From positions 142,010-206,009 of the forward strand of contig NZ_JAVFJK010000009.1 of NCBI RefSeq assembly GCF_030908215.1: a stretch of 64,000 bases of DNA. Reading direction: 5' to 3'. Under the pieces are notes generated by a model. That model was not told the DNA's origin and made no database searches. It saw nothing but the letters and a program-made list of their open reading frames with translations. This document shows, piece by piece, positions 34,079 through 41,883 of the stretch (positions are counted from its first letter, which is position 1; every line of letters starts with the position of its first letter). The position numbers and the translations under genes are program-made. The stretch is from Sinomonas sp. ASV486 (GTDB taxonomy: Bacteria > Actinomycetota > Actinomycetes > Actinomycetales > Micrococcaceae).

Positions 34079-34954
34079 ATGGCGCATCCGGGCGCTGCGG
34101 GGGCGATGGATGCCCAGGGGCCCATGCGCCTCGTGGCCAGTGATATCGATGGCACGATCCTCGGCCGCGACGGGCGGATCACGCCGCGCACGGTGCGGGC
34201 GCTGCACGCGTGCGAGGAGGCCGGCGTCGAGCTCGTGTTCGTCACGGGGAGGCCTGCGCGGTGGCTCACGCCCCTCAGCGAGCAGCTGGGCCATGCCGGG
34301 ACGGTGATCTGCTCGAACGGCGCGCTCGTGTACAGCCTCGAGACGATGTCCGTGGTCTCCTCCGAGGCGATCCGCCGGGACACGATGCTCGAGGTCCGCG
34401 AGATCGTCCGCGGGCTCTTCCCGGAGACGGTATTCGCGGTGGAGACCCCCGTCGAGTTCGTCATGGAGACCGCGTTCGCCGAGCCCCGGCACCAGCGTCT
34501 GCTCGAGGAGGTGCGGCACGGCGACCTCGCCGAGCTCGTTCAGGGGGACGAGGTCGTGAAGTTCATGGCGAAGATCGAGGGGATCACGGCCGAGGACTAC
34601 CTCCGCGTCGTGGCGCCGCACGTTTCCCACCTGGTCTCCGTGACCCATTCGGCGATCGACATGACCATGCTCGAGATGGCCCCGATCGGCGTCAACAAGG
34701 CTGTCACGCTTGCCGAGTACGCCCACGCTCTGGGGATCGCCCCGGCGGACGTGGTTGCGTTCGGAGACATGCCCAATGACGTCGAGATGCTCGCCTGGGC
34801 GGGCGAGGGCTACGCGATGCAGTCGGGCCACCCCGACGCGCTCGCGGCGACGGAGCTCCACGCCCCGGGCATCGAGGACGACGGCGTGGCGCAGGTCCTC
34901 GAGCGCAAGCTCGCGGGGATTGGACGCACGGCAGTCGGCTCTGGCCCCGCGTGA
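34079..34954 (+). CDS. HAD-superfamily Cof-type sugar phosphatase
   Basis: A 291-residue Cof-like HAD hydrolase (C2 cap type). Motif I is ASDIDGTILG (nucleophile Asp), motif II VFVTGRP, the Lys is in GVNKAVTLAEY, and motif IV is VAFGDMPNDVEML. The first ATG (34079) immediately follows the PEBP stop; in-frame ATGs at 34106 and 34124 are also possible, since recognisable homology begins near MRLVASDIDG. Typical substrates are sugar phosphates or flavin/pyridoxal phosphates. It is the third gene of the kinase/PEBP/HAD run. Confidence 0.88.
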   Translation: MAHPGAAGAMDAQGPMRLVASDIDGTILGRDGRITPRTVRALHACEEAGVELVFVTGRPARWLTPLSEQLGHAGTVICSNGALVYSLETMSVVSSEAIRRDTMLEVREIVRGLFPETVFAVETPVEFVMETAFAEPRHQRLLEEVRHGDLAELVQGDEVVKFMAKIEGITAEDYLRVVAPHVSHLVSVTHSAIDMTMLEMAPIGVNKAVTLAEYAHALGIAPADVVAFGDMPNDVEMLAWAGEGYAMQSGHPDALAATELHAPGIEDDGVAQVLERKLAGIGRTAVGSGPA

Positions 34955-34976
34955 CGTGCGCGTGGATCATGAACGC

Positions 34977-35486
34977 ATGATCACCACGCGTGATGAGCTC
35001 AGGGCCGCGCAGGCACCGCTCAAGCAGCAGTACCGGGATGACCCGGCTTCGGCGCTGACCCCGATATCGGCGGCCGCGCGCTACACCGAGTCGGGTATCA
35101 CCGCGACGGTGGAGACGTGGTCGGCTCCTGTGCGCGCGGGTCTGCACCGTGCCGTCGGGGGCGACGGCTCGGACGCATGCTCGGCGGACATGCTCATGGA
35201 GGCGGTCGTGGCGTGCGCGAGCGTGACGCTCCGGAGCGTCGCGACGGCGATGGGGCTGACGATCCGTTCGGGGGAGATCCGTGGGGAGGGCGTCTTCGAT
35301 GCGCGCGGCACCCTCGGCGTCGATCGGACGGTGGAGGTGGGCGTCCAGGATGTCCGGCTGGTCGCGACCTTCGACACAGACGCGACCGACGCGGAGCTTG
35401 AGAAGCTCGCGTCGGTCGCGGACAGGTACTGTGTCGTCGCCCAGTCGCTCAGGCGGCCGCCTCACATCGAGGTCAGGCGCGCCTGA
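34977..35486 (+). CDS. OsmC-family protein (peroxidase-like)
   Basis: A 169-residue OsmC/Ohr-fold protein. The two conserved cysteines are in VVACASVTLRSVA and DRYCVVAQSLRR, the positions of the peroxidatic and resolving Cys of the family. The segment DACSADMLMEAV adds a third Cys. ATG 34977 is taken as start; a GTG at 34962 is in frame. It lies 22 nt after the HAD gene on the same strand. It probably reduces organic hydroperoxides, or belongs to the less characterised OsmC subgroup. Confidence 0.83.
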   Translation: MITTRDELRAAQAPLKQQYRDDPASALTPISAAARYTESGITATVETWSAPVRAGLHRAVGGDGSDACSADMLMEAVVACASVTLRSVATAMGLTIRSGEIRGEGVFDARGTLGVDRTVEVGVQDVRLVATFDTDATDAELEKLASVADRYCVVAQSLRRPPHIEVRRA

Positions 35487-35497
35487 GCGTCAACCGG

Positions 35498-35537
35498 ACG
35501 GTCATGGCGTCTATACGGTTTATACGGCCATGACGGT
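35498..35537. terminator. Imperfect inverted repeat with TATACGG direct repeats
   Basis: ACGGTCATGGC (35498-35508) and GCCATGACGGT (35527-35537) pair with one mismatch. TATACGG occurs at 35512, 35521 and 35538. It lies between the convergent OsmC gene and the small membrane protein gene, so it probably terminates both. The low-GC heptamers are unusual in this sequence. Confidence 0.55.
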
Positions 35538-35686
35538 TATACGGCGCGGCGGCCGCGCACGAAGTGGACGATGAGTGCGATCACCGCCAGCACGATGAGG
35601 ATGTGCACAATCCCGCCCAGGCTGGGGAGCGCGATGAAGCCCAGCAGCCAGAGCACGAACAGAATGAGGGCAATCCAGAGAAGCAC
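35537..35686 (-). CDS. Small membrane protein, lmo0937 family
   Basis: A 49-residue protein made of two hydrophobic helices (LLWIALILFVLWLLGFIAL and GGIVHILIVLAVIALIVHF) and an RGRRAV tail. GTG 35686 has AAGGAGT 6 nt upstream; longer frames start inside unlikely sequence. The length and the Leu/Trp/Ile pattern with a central Gly match the lmo0937 family of short membrane proteins, which are often stress-linked in other bacteria. Function is unknown. Another 49-residue membrane protein lies at 41604. Confidence 0.75.
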   Translation of the reverse strand: MLLWIALILFVLWLLGFIALPSLGGIVHILIVLAVIALIVHFVRGRRAV

Positions 35687-35769
35687 GATGAACTCCTTAG
35701 TTTGGGGATGGATCGTGACTTGTGAATACCCGCCTGCGAGCCAAGCCAAACAGACTTTTTTCCGACCGC

Positions 35770-37053
35770 CTACTGTCCGGCCGTCGCGGCCGCCACGATG
35801 AGCGCGGCCACCTCAGGGTGCTCGATGTCCGAGTGCGCCCCGGCAAACGCGGACTGCGACGTGTCCTTGATGACGCCGTTCGCGTCTGCACGGTAGAAGG
35901 TCGACGCCGCGAGCGCGGTTCCCGTGGGAAGCGGCAGCGCGACGTTGGCGCTCGGCTCAACGCTCTGGTACCCGTCCGAGCCCATTCCGCCCCAGCGGTC
36001 CGGGGCCGCGACGTCCTGATTGTCCTGCTGCGCGAGGAAGGACGCCTTCGGGTACCAGCGGCCCACGGCCCAGTCCGCCGCGGTGAAGGTGGAGACGAGC
36101 GGCCCGGACACGCGGTCCGTGACGGAGAACAGCGCCCCGGCCTCGGCGAACGGGCTGTCGGCGGCCTGGGTGAAGGACCAGTGGGAGAAGGCGCCCTGGA
36201 CGAGCGTCAGCGATGCGACGGGGCTTTCCTGCGGAGAGGGGATTCCGCTGAGCGCGAAGGAGACGAGCCGCGCCCCGAAGCTGTGTCCGATCAGATGCAC
36301 GCGCAGCGCTGGTACGGCCGTATGCAGCTGGACGAGGAACGGGCCGAGGCCTTTGGCCCCGACGGTCCCGGCGCGGGCCTTCATCTGGTAGAACGAGGCC
36401 ACTCGAAGGGCGTCCTTCGCTCCGTTCCAGATGGGGCCGAAGATGTCGGCGAGACCCTCGGCGTCGCCCGCGGCCGGGGCACTGCCCATCTCGACGGCGA
36501 GGGCGGCGTAGTCGCGCTGAGGGTTGTCGCTCGCGATGAGGGCGCTCTCGCCGGCGTCTTCAGTGGTCGCGGTGGTGCCGCCGAAGACGTTCTGCAGCAG
36601 GCCGTGGAACTGCTCGACCGCGGCGCTTTGCTGTGCAGGAGTGGCCGTCCCGGCGTCGACGTGCCCGAGGCCGGAGTCGATGAGGGCGCCCATCGTGGCC
36701 AGAGGTGCCGACGCGGCGGGGACGCTGCGCGCGAGCGTGGCGCTGATCTGCGCACCCGAGAGCGCGGCGTCGGAGGACCCGGCTGGCGGGTCCGGGAACC
36801 AGATCGATGGCCAGAAGACCCCGAGATAGCCCGCGTGCGCCGGGACCCCCGGAGCGTTCGCGATGAGCGGGAACATCGCCGAGTAGAGCCGCTCGGCGTC
36901 GCCCTCGGAGTTGTTCCAGCCGTGGCTCATGACGAAGAGGTCGGTTGTCCCGGAAGCGGAAACGGCCGAGATGAGTGCGCCGGGATCCTGGCCCGTGGCG
37001 TTGCCGTTTTCGTCGAAGTTCAGCTGCCAGTAGCTCGTTGCGGTTCCGTCCAC
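35770..37053 (-). CDS. Alpha/beta hydrolase (lipase/esterase-like) paired with a subtilase
   Basis: A 427-residue protein with a serine hydrolase core. LFVMSHGWNNSEGDAE supplies the HG oxyanion motif, VHLIGHSFGARLVSFAL the nucleophile elbow (GHSFG), and the C-terminal AFAGAHSDIEHPEVA likely the His. An inserted helical region separates strand 3 from the elbow. GTG 37053 follows AAGGAG. The gene starts 26 nt after the subtilase stop, so they form one operon. No signal peptide. The family resembles large cytoplasmic lipase-like hydrolases; the substrate is unknown. Confidence 0.78.
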   Translation of the reverse strand: MDGTATSYWQLNFDENGNATGQDPGALISAVSASGTTDLFVMSHGWNNSEGDAERLYSAMFPLIANAPGVPAHAGYLGVFWPSIWFPDPPAGSSDAALSGAQISATLARSVPAASAPLATMGALIDSGLGHVDAGTATPAQQSAAVEQFHGLLQNVFGGTTATTEDAGESALIASDNPQRDYAALAVEMGSAPAAGDAEGLADIFGPIWNGAKDALRVASFYQMKARAGTVGAKGLGPFLVQLHTAVPALRVHLIGHSFGARLVSFALSGIPSPQESPVASLTLVQGAFSHWSFTQAADSPFAEAGALFSVTDRVSGPLVSTFTAADWAVGRWYPKASFLAQQDNQDVAAPDRWGGMGSDGYQSVEPSANVALPLPTGTALAASTFYRADANGVIKDTSQSAFAGAHSDIEHPEVAALIVAAATAGQ

Positions 37054-37079
37054 GGTGGGGCTCCTTCGGGCTGGGCGGG

Positions 37080-38609
37080 TCAGTAGTTCGTGAGCATGGC
37101 CATGGCGTCGGCGAGCCCGGCGCCCTGCCCGTAGCGGTCGCGGCCGAGGTCCAGTGCGCTGCGCAGGAGCAGGGCTTTGACCTCTGCGGCGCGCCCGATG
37201 TACTCGGGCCGTCCGGACAGGAAGGCGGCGATGACGCCGGAGACGTGCGGCGCGGCCATGCTCGTGCCGGAGAGTTCCGCGTAGGTGAGGGACGCGTCGT
37301 CGCCCGTCAGCCCGTCCAGACCGGCGCGGGTGCGGACCGTGCCGGTCGCGGCCGAGCAGATCCACTCGCCCGGCGCCACGACGTCGGGCTTGGCCCGCCC
37401 GTCGAGCGTGGGCCCTTTCGACGACGTCCACGACACGCCGAACACGTGGGGTGCATCGCGGTGCGTCGATCCGACGGTGATGCAGGCCTCGGTGTGTCCG
37501 GGCTCGGTGATGGACGCGAGCACGCCCGTGGACTGGTTGGCGGACTGGGCCGCGGCGGCACTGCCGTTGTTGCCCGCCGAGACCACCACGTTGACGCCCG
37601 TCGCGACGAGCTCGGTGAGCAGCTGGTCCAGTGGAGACTGGCCCGCGGCGTAGTGGCTCGGGTCCCAGTCGCACCCGAGGCTCAGATTGACGCCGTGCAC
37701 GCGCAGGGGGTTCCGGCTCACGTTGACCTCGGTGAGCACGTACTCGATGGCGGCGATGACGGCCGACGACGAGGTCACCGCCACCCCGGCCACGCGCCGG
37801 AACACCTTGAGGCTCACGAGCTGGCAGAGGGGCGCCATCCCGCTCAGTGCCCCCGCGTGGGCCCTCGGCACGAATCCGCCATCCACGGCCTCGTCTGAGG
37901 AGGCGACATGGGCGGTGCGCCCCTCCGGGCACCCGCCCGCGATGATTCCGGCCACGTGCGTCCCATGCCCCTCCTCGTCCGCGAGGGGGTCCGCGGGTGC
38001 CGTCGGGGTTCCGAGGCTCGGGCGCACGAGGCCCGAGAAGTCCCGGTGGAGGCCGCCCGTCTTCGGCGTTGGTGCGGCGTCGGGCGTCCCCTCGCGTGCG
38101 AGTTCGAGCGCGGAGAAATGCGGATGCTTCTGGTCGATGCCCGTGTCGATGACGGCCCAGACGATTCCTTCCCCGAGTGCACTGAACGAGCGCCGCGCGG
38201 CGTCGACCTTCACCGTCGCCGCCGATCTGTCGATGTGCGCATACAGCTCGTAGTCCGGCCAGGCGCGGAAGATGATGCGGGCTCCGGTGGGGCCGGGCTC
38301 GTCCATCTCCATGAGGACTGCGAGCGAGGACCGGGTCAGGATGCATTGGTAGAGCTTGCGGGCGATCCGCGTCTTCTGGAAGAGGACCTTCGGCGCGCCG
38401 CCTGCCGGGGCCACGCGTTCCACGAACCGGTGCCAGAGGTCGGCGAAGGCGTCGTGGGCCGCGCTCGCCGGGCCCGGGTAGGTCGCGTTGAGCTCGATCA
38501 CGACGTCGACCGGCTCGTCGGGGCCCGGAACGTCGCCGCCGCTTTCGCCCTCCGGGGGCGTCCGCAGGTCGCCGATGATCCGCGACTTGCCCTTCTGCTC
38601 GGGCGCCAT
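37080..38609 (-). CDS. Subtilisin-like serine peptidase (S8)
   Basis: A 509-residue S8 peptidase with a complete triad: Asp in VWAVIDTGID, His in DEEGHGTHVAGI and Ser in SGTSMAAPHVSG, plus oxyanion Asn in SAGNNGSA. The N-terminal 150 residues (ELNATYPGPASAAHDAF, VERVAPAGG) are not a typical I9 prodomain, and there is no signal peptide. It may therefore act inside the cell or be exported by an unusual route. It is the first gene of a two-gene operon with the alpha/beta hydrolase. Its start is 287 bp from the divergent gene at 38897. Confidence 0.9.
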   Translation of the reverse strand: MAPEQKGKSRIIGDLRTPPEGESGGDVPGPDEPVDVVIELNATYPGPASAAHDAFADLWHRFVERVAPAGGAPKVLFQKTRIARKLYQCILTRSSLAVLMEMDEPGPTGARIIFRAWPDYELYAHIDRSAATVKVDAARRSFSALGEGIVWAVIDTGIDQKHPHFSALELAREGTPDAAPTPKTGGLHRDFSGLVRPSLGTPTAPADPLADEEGHGTHVAGIIAGGCPEGRTAHVASSDEAVDGGFVPRAHAGALSGMAPLCQLVSLKVFRRVAGVAVTSSSAVIAAIEYVLTEVNVSRNPLRVHGVNLSLGCDWDPSHYAAGQSPLDQLLTELVATGVNVVVSAGNNGSAAAAQSANQSTGVLASITEPGHTEACITVGSTHRDAPHVFGVSWTSSKGPTLDGRAKPDVVAPGEWICSAATGTVRTRAGLDGLTGDDASLTYAELSGTSMAAPHVSGVIAAFLSGRPEYIGRAAEVKALLLRSALDLGRDRYGQGAGLADAMAMLTNY

Positions 38610-38832
38610 GGCGTCTATGCCTCCTGGGCATTGGTCACTCGTGAACTGGATCTACTGCCGCACATGATCGCCAGACCGAACGCCGGATTCAAGAGTCTGA
38701 TCCGACTTCACGGGAACTGTAGAGCAACCCGTGGCCGCCTCTCCGATACGCACCCGCTGCGGTCCCCCGTCCTAAGTCCTCCGGCAATGGACCTTCCGCG
38801 TCCGTACCCGCCCCGAACGGAGCCGAATAACA

Positions 38833-38842
38833 CTTGTACAAG
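38833..38842. promoter_or_regulatory. CTTGTACAAG palindrome, candidate operator
   Basis: A perfect 10-bp dyad 54 nt before the ATG at 38897, in a 287-bp divergent spacer that otherwise shows no gene. TGTACA-type centres are common in TetR-type operators. The downstream protein has a possibly TetR-like helical fold, so autoregulation is conceivable. Confidence 0.4.
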
Positions 38843-38896
38843 GGCGGGGGCCGCCTGCGACGGCGGTGGAAATCATGGCAGTACGAGGGGGCGGAC

Positions 38897-39751
38897 ATGG
38901 CGTTCGTGCAGGGTGAACCGTGGGGGGAAGCGTCCGATCTGGCGGAGGTGGATCTGGCCGAGACGGTCACGAATCTCAGCCGAGTCCGAGCCAAGAACAG
39001 GGCGCGGCTGGCCAACTCCGACCTCACGCGGGCGTTCCTCAATGCCGCTCTGAGGCTGACCGACCAGGCTTTCACCTCCGGCGACGAGGAGCTCGTGGAG
39101 GGCACGCGTCAGACACTCTCGTACCTTTCCCGTCCCAGAGTCGTGAGCCGGGCGCAGCACGACTACCCGGATCTCGTCCCCACTGAGGCCAAGTTCCGGG
39201 ACCGCTGGGCCGGCCAGCAGGATTTCATCGACGACTTCATCTCCTACGCCCTCGTGGTCCGGCAGGTGAGCCTCAAGACGGCCCTCGGGCGCGTCCTTGA
39301 GGCCGGAGGCGCTGAGAACGGGGATACCTCTGAGATTCTGCATCGCATTGCCTACGAGGGTGCCGTTCTCGTTCTCGAGCTCCCGGCGTTCCGCCTGCAG
39401 CTCCTCACCATCGCCTCGGCCTCGGCCCATCCGATGGTCTCGCGCGGTGTTAAGGGCATGTACGCGTCCCTCACGGCGGCGTGGTTCGGGCTGTACGAGC
39501 GCGTCCTCGCCGCGGCGGGCCTCGAGCTGCGCCCGGGCGTCACGGCAGAGGAGTTCGCGATCGTCCTCGAAGCCATGGGCGAAGGACTTGGGCTGCGTCT
39601 CCTCGCCGAACTCGATGAACCGCTCGTGGACCACGCAGCCCAGCGTTCGCTGCTCGGCAAGGCTGCCCTCGGACTCATGCTCGGCTTCGTGGACAACGGG
39701 GATGGGATGACGCTCGACGCCGCCGTCAACTCCCGTTTCCCGCGTGCCTGA
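38897..39751 (+). CDS. All-helical protein, possibly TetR-like, function unknown
   Basis: A 284-residue soluble protein predicted to be mostly helical. ATG 38897 follows GAGGGGGCGG. The first 50 residues (TVTNLSRVRAKNRARLANSD, LTRAFLNAALRLTDQAF) could form short helices but no clear HTH signature. The middle (DFISYALVVRQVSLKTALGRV) and C-terminal half (MVSRGVKGMYASLTAAWFGLYERVL, AEEFAIVLEAMGEGLGLRLL, in part) resemble ligand-binding domains of TetR-type regulators. I do not recognise the family. It might be a regulator or an enzyme-free scaffold. It is divergent from the subtilase operon. Confidence 0.6.
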   Translation: MAFVQGEPWGEASDLAEVDLAETVTNLSRVRAKNRARLANSDLTRAFLNAALRLTDQAFTSGDEELVEGTRQTLSYLSRPRVVSRAQHDYPDLVPTEAKFRDRWAGQQDFIDDFISYALVVRQVSLKTALGRVLEAGGAENGDTSEILHRIAYEGAVLVLELPAFRLQLLTIASASAHPMVSRGVKGMYASLTAAWFGLYERVLAAAGLELRPGVTAEEFAIVLEAMGEGLGLRLLAELDEPLVDHAAQRSLLGKAALGLMLGFVDNGDGMTLDAAVNSRFPRA

Positions 39752-39885
39752 TCCGGGACGAAGCTTTTACCTCCAACGCCGGACCACTTTCAAAGACGAC
39801 TTCGCGAGTGGTCGGGCTTTGGAGCTAGAGCACCGTTTTTCCCAATGCTCCACTGATGTGACAGCGGATGTCCTGGGGGAGTCTG

Positions 39886-40674
39886 ATGGGCGATTTGCCC
39901 GGTTCCTTCGGGGCGGGTGGGATTCGACAGGGCGGGATATTCGTGACGCGAAACGGAAGTGGGAGTCGAAAGGCCTGGCGATGGGCCAGTGCGATTTCGC
40001 TGGCCTTCGCCGTCCTCCTCGCTGTGGCCGCTATTGCCTACAAATTCTCGTACGACGCCGATCAGCAGCGCCGCGCGGACGCGGCGCATCAGCTCACGGT
40101 CGCTTCGGCGACGCCGAATCCCGCGGGCACATCGTCGCAGCCCGCGACCCCTGCGACAACGGCGGCAGCGAGCCCCGCGCCGTCGTCCGCAGCTCCGCCC
40201 AAGCGCACATCCGTGGCGCTGCCGCCCGCGAGCTTCGACTGGCCCGCGGCCGGGTTCGCCGTCAACATCGTGCCGATGGACTGGGACCCGTCCGTCCCGG
40301 TCAACCCGGCCCTGGACGCGAACGGGTTCGATCCGGTGGGCCATTGGCTCAAGGGGTCCGGGCAGTCGGACGCGGTGCTTCCCGTGGTGCTGTCAGGCCA
40401 CACGTGCCATGCCGGCGTGTACCTGTGCAACGACCAGACATTCCCCTTCAACCGGCTCAGCTTCGACGGCTGGGCCATCGGCCAGCCCGCGACAATCACG
40501 GATGCCAACGGAAGCGTGATCCCCTGCACCCTCGAGGAAAGGAGTCTCGTCGACAAATCCAAGCAGTTCTCCTTCAAGAATGACCCATGCCTTGTGGTGC
40601 TGTTCACCTGCAATTTCGAGCGGCCTGACGATGCGGTCACACTCGTGACCTTCAGGTGCGGACAATGCGCGTGA
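39886..40674 (+). CDS. Divergent sortase-like membrane protein
   Basis: A 262-residue protein. A basic segment and one membrane helix (about 33-52) lead to a Thr/Pro/Ala-rich stalk (70-112) and then a domain resembling class E/F sortases. WPAAGFAVNIVPMDW, GFDPVGHWLKGSGQ, VLPVVLSGHTCH (His172) and CLVVLFTCNFERPDD (Cys242) match in order, with Arg246 or Arg257 as the candidate third residue. The canonical TLxTC is here LFTC, and extra cysteines (174, 181, 214, 235, 258, 261) could form disulfides. ATG 39886 has GGGGGAGT upstream. It lies 69 nt before a surface protein gene on the same strand, a probable substrate. Confidence 0.6.
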   Translation: MGDLPGSFGAGGIRQGGIFVTRNGSGSRKAWRWASAISLAFAVLLAVAAIAYKFSYDADQQRRADAAHQLTVASATPNPAGTSSQPATPATTAAASPAPSSAAPPKRTSVALPPASFDWPAAGFAVNIVPMDWDPSVPVNPALDANGFDPVGHWLKGSGQSDAVLPVVLSGHTCHAGVYLCNDQTFPFNRLSFDGWAIGQPATITDANGSVIPCTLEERSLVDKSKQFSFKNDPCLVVLFTCNFERPDDAVTLVTFRCGQCA

Positions 40675-40743
40675 ACTATCGGGGCGGGTCATGTATGCGC
40701 GTTCAGCGCCCACATTCCCAAACTTGGAAAGGAGGTGGGTAGC

Positions 40744-41514
40744 GTGCCGCTACTCACCACGCTTAGAAAGAAGAGGTCTGGGCTGCTGGCCCTCGCCGCC
40801 GGTGCCATGCTCGCCGGGGGCTTCCTCACCATGCCGTCTGCCTTCGCGGCCCCGAACACCAACAACAGTGTTGGCCGGGCCGACTCTCCCGTGACAATCT
40901 GCCATCACACCGGCGACACCAAGAATCCCTACCGGGTCATCACCCCTGATGCGGCTGGCGTGTATGACGGCCATCTGGATCACCAGTACCAGGACGACAT
41001 CGTCCCGCCGTTCAGCTACATGAACGGTTCGAAGGAGGTCGATTTTGGTGGACAGAATTGGACCCCCGAGAATCAGGCTATTTGGGCCAACGGCTGCAAG
41101 CCCCTCAGTGTAACCACGCCGCCGACATGTGAATGCACGACCCCGCCTGTGACCACACCGCCTGCGACGACCCCCCCGGCGACGACCCCGCCCGCGACCA
41201 CGCCGCCGGTGACAACTCCGCCTGCGACAACCCCGCCGGCCACCACGCCGCCAGCCACGACCCAGCCTCCGGCGTCGACGACCTCTCCAGCCGTCGTCCC
41301 AGAGGGCACGACGTCGGCGCCACCGGCGCAGGGTCAGGGCGGGGCCCAGAACCCGGCTCCGGCAGAGTCCGTGGCGATCTCGGCCCAGACGTCCGCTAGC
41401 CCGACCGCAGCCGACTACACGGTTCCGGGCCTGCTGTTCGGCTCGGGCAGTCTGCTCGGCGCGTGGCTCGCGCTCACCCTGTGGATGAAGCGCCGCCGCG
41501 GCGAGCACGTCTAG
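40744..41514 (+). CDS. Cell-surface protein: CHxTG-type domain, Thr-Pro stalk, C-terminal membrane anchor
   Basis: A 256-residue exported protein. The signal peptide has RKKRSGLLALAAGAMLAGG and a likely cut after SAFA (residue 36). A small domain (48-120: VTICHHTGDTKNPYRVITP, DGHLDHQYQDDIVPPF) resembles repeats seen in other surface proteins beginning C-H-x-T-G-x-x-x-NP. Nine TTPPA/V-type repeats (from residue 132), a Ser/Ala-rich region, one hydrophobic helix (about 228-247) and the tail KRRRGEHV follow. The layout is that of a sortase substrate, yet no LPxTG is present; YTVPG precedes the helix. GTG 40744 has AAAGGAGG 8 nt upstream. Confidence 0.8.
   Translation: MPLLTTLRKKRSGLLALAAGAMLAGGFLTMPSAFAAPNTNNSVGRADSPVTICHHTGDTKNPYRVITPDAAGVYDGHLDHQYQDDIVPPFSYMNGSKEVDFGGQNWTPENQAIWANGCKPLSVTTPPTCECTTPPVTTPPATTPPATTPPATTPPVTTPPATTPPATTPPATTQPPASTTSPAVVPEGTTSAPPAQGQGGAQNPAPAESVAISAQTSASPTAADYTVPGLLFGSGSLLGAWLALTLWMKRRRGEHV
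41137..41274 (+). repeat. 15-bp coding tandem repeat (TTPPA/V)
   Basis: Eight TTPPV or TTPPA units and a final TTQPPA unit, in frame within the surface protein gene. Codon choice varies between units (ACG/ACC/ACA, CCC/CCG/CCT), so it is not a recent perfect expansion. It forms an extended stalk. Confidence 0.85.
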
Positions 41515-41535
41515 CCTGACCGGCGTAGCCCACGG

Positions 41536-41569
41536 AAAGGGGCACGGACCCGATGGTCCGTGCCCCTTT
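41536..41569. terminator. 15-bp-stem terminator after surface protein gene
   Basis: AAAGGGGCACGGACC (41536-41550), loop CGAT, GGTCCGTGCCCCTTT (41555-41569). A perfect stem with an A-run on one side and a T-run on the other, so usable by both converging genes. Confidence 0.88.
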
Positions 41570-41603
41570 CGCTGGTTTCGTGGCGTCAGACGCTGCGGCC
41601 CGC

Positions 41604-41753
41604 TCAGCCCGCCGGCCGGGCGAGCTTCATCCCGCCGACGGCAATGAGGACGATCGCCGCCCACAGGAACATGTAGATGCCATCGCCGATATTGACCAGC
41701 ATGCCGAGGATGAAAATCGCCAGCATCACGAGACCCCACCCGAACAGCTTCAT
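41604..41753 (-). CDS. Small two-helix membrane protein
   Basis: A 49-residue protein with two hydrophobic helices (LFGWGLVMLAIFILGMLV and GIYMFLWAAIVLIAVGGMKL) and a short tail. ATG 41753 has AAGGAGT 5 nt upstream. It has the same length and layout as the lmo0937-type protein at 35537 but a different sequence. Function unknown. It is divergent from the HtrA-type protease gene. Confidence 0.7.
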   Translation of the reverse strand: MKLFGWGLVMLAIFILGMLVNIGDGIYMFLWAAIVLIAVGGMKLARPAG

Positions 41754-41883
41754 CGCGGACTCCTTCTTGAGTGACCAGTGAACACATTGTGCGCAGGAGA
41801 GGAACGTCCTGGCTATAAGCCGTCGATCGTTCGCCTGACGCGATATCCGGCATCGTCGCGACGGCCCCAACGTTGTGCATGGC

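Noticed and set aside
35770..38631. A single 953-codon minus frame covering both the hydrolase and the subtilase region
   Set aside because: Only its last 427 codons look like protein. The part above 37053 lies over the subtilase gene in another frame and reads as low-complexity Arg/Gly/Pro, so a fusion protein is not supported.
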